Shown piece after piece: positions 57,494 through 64,000 of a DNA stretch of 64,000 nucleotides (its first letter is position 1; each line of letters opens with the position of its first letter). The notes under the pieces are model-generated. The model was not told the DNA's origin. It worked only from the letters and a program-made list of their open reading frames with translations, and made no database searches. The position numbers and the translations under genes are program-made. This stretch comes from Buxus sempervirens (Eukaryota > Streptophyta > Magnoliopsida > Buxales > Buxaceae). The stretch covers positions 43,134,901 through 43,198,900 of the forward strand of contig OX387183.1 in assembly GCA_947561395.2 (NCBI GenBank), in the 5' to 3' direction.

Positions 57494-60400
57494 TGTGCGC
57501 GCGTGGGAAACGCGGCACGGGGTAATTTGGAGTCGCCACCGTCTGATGGGGTGCAGGCGGACACCTGGGTGCCTAATCTTGTCCATTTAGGGCTTTTGGT
57601 CTGCGGCTTGAGATTCTAAGTCGGTTCTCGGTTGTGGTCTGGGGAAGTCCGTAGACACCCCAGTCCACCCCGTCGGATGACGGGTCCCGTGGGTTCCCTG
57701 GTTTGAGTCAGCTCTCTTGCTTGGTTCTCACCCGATTCCTAATCCAGCAGGCATTTAAGTTAGGTCTAGGCGGGACCACCTGAGTGGTGTGGGTCCCTTT
57801 AGTTGATTTTATATTTGCTTAACTTAAATTGTCTGAGTCTAATTGGGTGGGCCCCGTTGGAAGGCCCACGGTGTCCTTGGCGGGCTTGGGTAAGCCCATG
57901 TGCCCATGTGGGCCTCTGTCTAAGCCTTGGAGGCCCTGTGGGCTTTGGTTAAGTGTGTTGGTTTTATTTAGTTTGTTCAAGTTGGATACTCAAGTGGTTT
58001 CCATGCAAGAAGTGGGCCGGTATTGATTTGCGGGCCCCTAGGTGGGCCCCCATGTTGGTTGCCAAAATGCCTTTAATTTATCTTATTTAAATTCACCCAG
58101 GTGGGTTGGATGTTGGGCTTGGGGCCCATAGTCCAATCTTAGGCTTGAAAGCCCAAGTTAAGTGGAATTAGGGTTTTGCACCTTTACTTGATTGGTTGGC
58201 GGGCTTTGGCGGGCCCGATAGGCCCTAGCCCTGGGTCTCGGCCAAACCACGCAATTGAAATACCATTCCGCACATCAAGGTTTGGGCGGGCCGCATTGGG
58301 TTTGGCCCACCCGGTTCAATTAGTTCACTTCATTTAATCTTACTTATTTGCATGCTTTGGGATTTACTGGGCTTGGTGGGCCCCGTTGGAAGGCCCATTA
58401 GTATACCAAGTTGGACCGGTGGTCCAGGTCCCAAGTTGGGTTTCCGGGTGACCCGGAAACCCTGTTGGTTCAGTGGTTTTTGGTTCAAATCGCTCCAAAT
58501 TTTGGCAAGGCATCAAAACATAAAAAAAACCACAATTCGGGGTGTATCCGGCCTTAGTTACCGGATACACACAGGCCATAGGCGATCCGGCCTGAGTTGC
58601 CGGATCACCTAAAAAATGGCCTTTTCGGGCTTAGGTCATTGGGATGGCTTCCAGGGGCTTCCTAAGGCCCTTCTAAGGTTTGGTGGGCCCCTGGGAGGGC
58701 CCACACTGGTTCAGGCTTGAGGGAGAAGCCTCACTTGGCCTCTTTTGGATTTTTACAGCAAGGCAAGTTGGCCTTGGAAGGCAAGGGGGTTTGCTGCCCT
58801 TCCCTTCCTTTCATTGGCACAACAGTAGCAAGGTAGGGGTCTTAGCACCCCTACCTGTGGTCTTTAAGGTCCTCCTCCACAAACAATCATGGCCAATTGG
58901 TTAGACTTCCATGCCATGGAAATTAATAACACAACTAACCTGCTGTAAAGTATGGGGCAGCAGTCAAAGGAAGAGATTTGGGCATGCTACTAGGCTTGAA
59001 ATGGTGGGTTAGGAGTGGGGAAGCATGGCCACGGGTCTCCTAACTCATGATACACACATTAAAACACATCATCCAACTTAAACAAAGCTAAAAACCAAGA
59101 ATAACGGAGGGCCACGGCTGCTGCCGGCAGCAGCCCCAAAGACACCCTTCATGCATACTAACTTGACACACCAGTAAAATGGTAAGAGAAAAGGGACATG
59201 TTGTACACCCACATACAGAAGAAAATCAAGCAACGACCTGCCGCCAACAAGGGGACAGCAACCATTAACTTTAGCCTTGGCGGGACTTGACTTGCGACTG
59301 GAGATGGAAGTGCTGCTGCTTTCTCCAGCAGCAGCTCATGCGAACCGTACCAGTGAGCCGGGGGTTAGGGGAGCATACTTCTTAAAAGTTCAAAACAAAG
59401 CGAGGAGACACAATGCAAGGCAAAGCCCGCTGCTACAGTACAGGGGCAGCACACGTAGAAAAAAAAGGGGAAAAGGTTCATTACCTTGCTGGAGACAGCA
59501 GCAGATGGTGGGGATTTGCTGCCATCTCCAGCAGCAATTCACATATGCATGTTAAGGGGTGAAGGGCTGCACTAGTGCGTGGCTCTAACTAACACACACC
59601 TGGGGTGGCTTTGGTTTTTTTTTATCTACTGGGACAACACCCATGGAGGGGCTTTGGAGCATAACAGTGGCATATCAGGGAGGGATGTAAGTAGTAAAAA
59701 AAAACAACAGCATGCCCAGGGCTGTAGGGACATGACAGCAACCTGGGGAGGTGTACGTTGGCCCACCACAAGAAGTAGGACAGCAAATTAAGAAGATAGG
59801 GGGTGTGGGAGCATGTAAACTACTCCATGCAGCAACATACTAACCTCATGGCATAGAGAACATGCATCAAAACCAAAAGGACAGCAAGCTCTAAAAAAAA
59901 TGCACTTGTACTCAATGCCACACTTGTACTCAATGCCAATAGCTAGCAAGCAAGCATACAAAGAAAGGGAAAGAAACCACTAAAACCAGGCTCCTACCAG
60001 CAACCAAATATCCAAAAAAAGAAGTATAAGAAGAGGTGAGAAGCGACAAGAAGCCAGAAGGGAATGGGGGATGTTATGAGGGTACATTAGAGAAGATGAA
60101 GGAGGAACATGCTCCTCCTAAGATAAGGCTTAAGATGCCCCGTGGACAGCAACATGGAAGGCACTAAAGAATGTGTAGAAGTAGACTTCCATGACCCCTA
60201 AACAAACCTACGTGGACTTTTTACTTGTGGTGACACTCATACCATGAAGAAGGTGGTAAATGCATGGTTGAACCACCATGGAAGTGTTCATGCCAAGAGA
60301 GGAGCAAAAAAAGAAAAAGGACAGTAGAAAAATTCAGTTTTAATGTATGTTGAATACCATGGGATAGGGAGCCTTACCTTAGTGTTCTAAACTTCTTGGT

Positions 60401-61497
60401 GGAGATATGTGATCCTCTTGGAGCACCACCACAGCTGGAAACTCCTCTTCTTGACAGCAGCAGCAAGGTCTTTGCCTTGTGTTGTGGTAGGGAGGAAGAG
60501 GAAGGAGGAGGAGAGGGGGTGGAGGCACCTTGGGGTGGAGTGTGAAGGTGGTGGAGCCAAAGGGGTGCTGGGGAGGGAGGATTCAGACCAATAGAAGAGG
60601 GGCAAGGAGCTTTCAAAATGGTGAAAAGAACCAACCATTGGAAAGGGGGCTGCTGCCCCCTTTTATAAAAAACTTAATGTATCCGGACTTGGAGTCCGGA
60701 TACACTATATACCCTGTGTATCCGGACTCCAAGTCCGGATACATTAAGCTGCCTTTGTATCCGGTCTTGGAGTCCGGATACAAAACATAATAATTGGCAA
60801 AATTGATTTCCGCCGGGAATTTGTCGGAGAATCGGCGCGAATCTTGCCGAGCAAATCTTCGTATCCGGCCTTGGAGTCCGGATATACACAAGGGTATGTG
60901 TATCCGGTATATTTGACCGGATACAAATCAAAAAATTACGGATTTGCCCTTCGACTTGACCGATTCGACCGATTTGACACTTTTGGATATCTACGGATTG
61001 CCCCGCATGAATTTTTGTTTAGTCCTTGAGATTTTTGGATATTTAAGATTTAGCCCCCGAGATATTTTGCTGCGTTGGCCTCCACGTGGGCAGTTCCTGC
61101 GCCACGTGTGCAGTTTCCGGTTTTAGCTGCCCGGAAACTTCGACAGCTCATATCTCTTTCATCTGATCTCCGATTTGAGCAAACTCAATTGCGTTGAACT
61201 CGTATCGGAGCCCTCTATTCAATGACATAGGGTTAGGCACTTGGCACGGGGTTCAAGGAAAAGTCAACTTTCGGCTCATCCTCAAGTTTGACCGCCCGCA
61301 GAACCTTCATCTGGACTCCGATTCTAGCAAACTCAGTTGCGTTGGAACCGTGTCGAGATTCTATATCCAATGGCATAAAGCGAGATTGCCAATTTTCACT
61401 TGATCAAAAAGTCAACTTTTCACCCCTTAGGGTTTGACTTTCTGTCCAGGGTTTGTATTTTTGGTTTTTCTGGGAGCGCAAAAATGAGGTGCTTACA
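57494..61497 (-). mobile_element. 5' LTR of element C (4004 bp)
   Basis: On the minus strand it starts TGTAAGCACCTC at 61497 and ends GCGCGCACA at 57494. Its TATA box is near 60661 and TATCCGG palindromes lie at 60679-60925. The middle part differs from LTR A, so A and C are different subfamilies. Confidence 0.9.
60679..60925 (-). promoter_or_regulatory. U3 palindromes of element C
   Basis: At least four TGTATCCGG/CCGGATACA palindromes (60679-60705, 60717-60745, 60757-60783, 60900-60926) and a degenerate one at 60861-60886. The one next to the TATA box keeps the same place and spacing as in element A. Confidence 0.8.
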
Positions 61498-61502
61498 GTA
61501 AA

Positions 61503-62187
61503 GGTCGCCGGGGAAAAAGAAGGTCGACAATCGGCAAAGAAGAGGAGGTCTGTGGCCGAGGTTTGCAATCAGAGAAGAAAGAAAGGAAGGTGAAAAGTCG
61601 AGGTCGCGCGCGACTTATATAACCTGGTGTATCCGACAGATCATGTCGGATACAAAGGAGAACTTTCTTATCCGAGGAATTATGTCGGATACAAAAGAAA
61701 AACAAGAAAAAAAGAAAAAAAAAGAAGAAAAGAAAAAAGAAGAAAAAAGAGAAAAAGATAAAAAGAAAAAGAAAAGAGAAAAAAAAGAGAAAAAAGAAAA
61801 AAAGAAAAGAAAAAAGGAAGAAAGAAGATATAAAAAAGAAAAAAATGTGCTACAAAGTCTGCTATTTTTACAAAAAAAACCCTATTTTTGGCTTAAAATC
61901 CACGTCACAGCCACAAGAGCTTAGTGGAATTTGGGACAACTTGGGGAAATGTGTTGGTCAAGAGGAAAGTATTCATTCAATTTTTAACTTGGTTTGATGA
62001 AAAAATCAGTTTTCAAAAATCACCTTTTGGTAAATCTTGGAGAGATGCCCCTCTTAAAGTTAGGGCTTTTTGGCAAATCTTCGCCCAAGAATTATTTTGC
62101 AAAATTGAATTGAACCATGCAAATCATTGTTAAGGGAGTGCAATTTGGGCTTGTCTAATCTTTGCAGCTCATTGCTTCACAACTTCC
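61503..62187. other. Leader and promoter region between element C and the PPT of B'
   Basis: Counterpart of 15240-15836. It holds the promoter at 61615-61695, a long purine run at 61690-61845 and a conserved stretch near 62030-62130. No gene is seen. Confidence 0.6.
61615..61697 (-). promoter_or_regulatory. Promoter of antisense gene 1 (B'): TATA plus TATCCGA palindromes
   Basis: A minus-strand TTATATAA box at 61615-61622 is followed within six bases by TGTATCCGACAGATCATGTC with GGATACA (61628-61654) and a second palindrome at 61669-61694. Confidence 0.65.
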
Positions 62188-62202
62188 GCAAAGAGAGGCA
62201 GT
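62188..62202 (+). promoter_or_regulatory. Polypurine tract of B'
   Basis: GCAAAGAGAGGCAGT directly precedes TGTAGACACC. Confidence 0.85.
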
Positions 62203-62304
62203 TGTAGACACCCCAAATTGCACAATAAAAATGATGAATAATTAGCAAAAATCATTCTTTCCTTTAAAACTAGCACAAAATTTGAGAAATATGCATTTCT
62301 TCTT

Positions 62305-62452
62305 GTATCCGACAACTCAGGTCGAATACAAGCATATCTCTTTATATCTGACATAAGTTGTCGGATACAAGCAGGCCTTAATGTATCCGATGACATATGT
62401 CGGATACGTATAGGTGCTTTTGTGTCCGACCTGATATGTCAGATACAAGCTT
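62305..62452 (+). promoter_or_regulatory. U3 palindromes of LTR B' (TATCCGAC type)
   Basis: Four palindromes with TATCCGAC/GTCGGATA arms or close variants lie at 62305-62331, 62343-62371, 62382-62408 and 62420-62449. They occupy the place of the TACGGGCA set in LTR B. Confidence 0.75.
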
Positions 62453-62612
62453 TTTTCTCAAAATTAGGGTTTTCCGAGAGTTTTCACATTTTACCATCAT
62501 ATCCTTCATTAAAGGAGTGGAAATCTCGGAAATAGCCTTAGGGTTTAGGTTGGTGGGCTCTAGACATTATTTTGTGTCTACCATCATGCAAACACTAACC
62601 CTAGCCTTTGCC

Positions 62613-62620
62613 TATAAATA
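62613..62620 (+). promoter_or_regulatory. TATA box of LTR B'
   Basis: CCTATAAATAGAAGG is equivalent to the 16261 box of LTR B. Confidence 0.75.
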
Positions 62621-64000
62621 GAAGGCTCCTCCTTAAGCAAATGGCCAATAATTTGGAGATCGAAGAGCTCCGAGTGAAGAAGGGAACCGTTACCGTATTG
62701 CTTCCAGAAGCCCAAGTAAGCCTCAAACCTCTCTTTATTTTTCTGTTCTTACATTCTAGGTCTAGCTCTCTTCTTCTACCTTTCTGTAGAATAAGGCCTA
62801 ATCTGTGTGTATGAAAACCCTTCCTCTACTCAAAGTACCTCAAGACTCCCCCTAGCCGTAAAACGTGAAGGCGGGATCTAGGAGAAACGAGACTAAGGAT
62901 TGATCCTTAGTGCTAGAACCTTGTTGAATAAGCCTTTTGATTCTATGAAAACCGTTTCATATTCAAAGTACCCCAAGATTATCTTGAAGAACCGTTAAAC
63001 GGGGGAGAGAACTAAGGAAAACGATAATGGAACGGAACCCTAGGTTGTTTTAGAACCCCATTTGATTGATATGAATGCATGCTATATGCTGTTATATTAT
63101 TGAAGAATGGATTTTTACACACACACACATAGCACTTGTTTTGTCAGATTCGGCTTATATTTCAGATTTATTACATTCATTGTGATAGATCTGGAATAAA
63201 TAGCCCCAAACAATTCTGGAATATTTCTTATTAGTTTTCAACATGATTTCAAGCAAGTATTGAAGACCTCTAGGTCTAACCTCTCGGTTTTGGGCACTTT
63301 TGCTCAATTTTGGGGTTTTTGGCATATTCTTTCCAATCAGAGAGAATGGTGAGCCAAACTTGTGCCCTATTTCTTCCTAAAGGTTCTTCAATATCTTTTG
63401 AAAATGATTTTGATTTATCTTGCACGGATTCCACACACCTTATCACTGTTTTGAGTTGATTTTCTTTGAAAAGGCTTAACTTGACAGCAGCTGTACCCCA
63501 ACTTCAGACACTCGTAACTTCATCGTCCAGATGAATTTTAGAGTGATTCTAGAGCCATGGGAAAGGTGAGGCTGTCTAGTTTATGCCTGCAAAATTTCAT
63601 TGATTTTTATCAAGTGGATTTTTGACACCTCTCTGTCGAAGTTGATAGGTCAATTCAGGCCAGATTGCGGAACCTGTCACTTCGACTGTGCGTCATGTGT
63701 TCGTTTTAAGTCTGATTCGAGTGATTTTTGTTTCTGCTTTTTCCTTTAGAAGTCTAGTTTCAAATCCAGTTGGTTTCATAATTTTTTGACTCCATTTGTG
63801 TCGTGGGTAACAGATTTACTCATAATTGCTCAACAGCACTTTTCTGGGTAAATCTATGATCTTCGGGGCCTGTTCATGGGGTCACCCAAGGAGCATCCGA
63901 ATGAATTTTGTATGAGGCTAGTTTCATTTAAAATATGGCCATAAATACTTGATTCACACCAAATTTCATGGATTTATATGGAGCCGATTTTTCTAAATGA

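Larger units (their letters stand above)
50357..61497 (-). mobile_element. Element C: family-A element, reversed, with internal deletion
   Basis: Read on the minus strand it has a full 5' LTR (61497-57494), PBS, leader, ORF1, the two repeat arrays and the start of gag. It then jumps at about 52748 into the middle of a 3' LTR that runs to 50357. All of pol, the spacer, the PPT and the first ~1.6 kb of the 3' LTR are gone. The 5-bp duplication GTAAA shows that the outer ends are intact. The two LTR copies differ at few places, fewer than those of element A, so it is the younger insertion. ORF1 has one frameshift but no stops. Confidence 0.9.
17658..64000 (+). mobile_element. Element B' (Tat type), split by elements A and C
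   Basis: This sister of B forms the outermost layer. Its pieces are 17658-19030 (RT end, RNase H, integrase start), 42268-50356 (integrase end, spacer, two antisense genes) and 61503-64000 (leader region, PPT, 3' LTR cut by the window edge). Element A at 19031-42262 and element C at 50357-61497 interrupt it; each is flanked by its own 5-bp duplication. The left flank at 17657/17658 is the insertion point of B. The frame of the two integrase halves joins exactly once element A and one GACGT are left out. Confidence 0.85.
62203..64000 (+). mobile_element. 3' LTR of B', cut by the window end
   Basis: It starts TGTAGACACCCCAAATTGCA like the LTR of B; its 3' end lies beyond the window. The TATA box is at 62613, and the CCGTAAAACGTG unit is near 62855. 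No gene is seen in it. Confidence 0.85.

Noticed and set aside
61690-61850. Long purine run as the PPT of B'
   Set aside because: It is about 350 bases before the LTR; the PPT that touches the LTR start is at 62188-62202.

Overview
The window is nuclear plant DNA made almost wholly of nested Ty3/gypsy LTR retrotransposons of the Tat/Ogre type. I see no host gene, tRNA, rRNA or CRISPR array. The plant assignment rests on three things: the dual RNase H pol architecture, the plant-mobile-domain genes carried by the elements, and LTRs of about 4 kb. A large, repeat-rich angiosperm genome is likely; I cannot name the species.

Layout. Positions 1-1569 are the 3' part of a family-A LTR. It abuts a second family-A LTR (1570-7796), which is split by a 2.36-kb solo LTR of another family (4181-6542, target duplication CACAC). 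This lies in the integrase end of element B. B (7797-17657) then carries a 3' spacer, two antisense genes (9058-10784 and 11247-14121), a polypurine tract and its 3' LTR (15854-17657). B itself sits in the pol gene of a sister element, B' (17658 to beyond 64000). B' is broken twice more. Full-length element A (19031-42262, 23.2 kb, duplication GACGT) lies in its integrase. Internally deleted, reverse-oriented element C (50357-61497, duplication GTAAA) lies in its 3' spacer. B' resumes at 61503 and runs into its own 3' LTR from 62203.

Element A is laid out as LTR, PBS, ORF1, two tandem-repeat arrays, one gag-protease-RT-RNaseH-RNaseH-integrase frame, spacer, PPT, LTR. The gag-pol frame runs from 27609 to 35939 with no frameshift and a TAA end, but is cut by six internal stops, all TAG. 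ORF1 of A (and of C) is sense, upstream of gag and without an intron. A homologue of the same protein lies downstream of pol, antisense and with an intron, in B and B'. B and B' also carry a multi-exon antisense plant-mobile-domain gene.

The most unusual signal is a set of short palindromes next to promoters. In B the same TACGGGCA-type palindrome lies at the LTR promoter region and upstream of both antisense genes. In B' all three places carry a different, TATCCGAC-type palindrome. Family-A LTRs carry TATCCGGA-type palindromes directly upstream of the TATA box. I suggest, as inference only, an element-specific recognition system, perhaps anti-silencing, with the antisense genes as candidate trans-factors. 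Other signals are covarying tandem hairpins before gag, a TAG-dominated nonsense spectrum that fits deamination at methylated CHG sites, and 145-149-bp tandem repeats.

Exon limits and alignments were made by eye. Family names come from recognition of motifs, not from searches.
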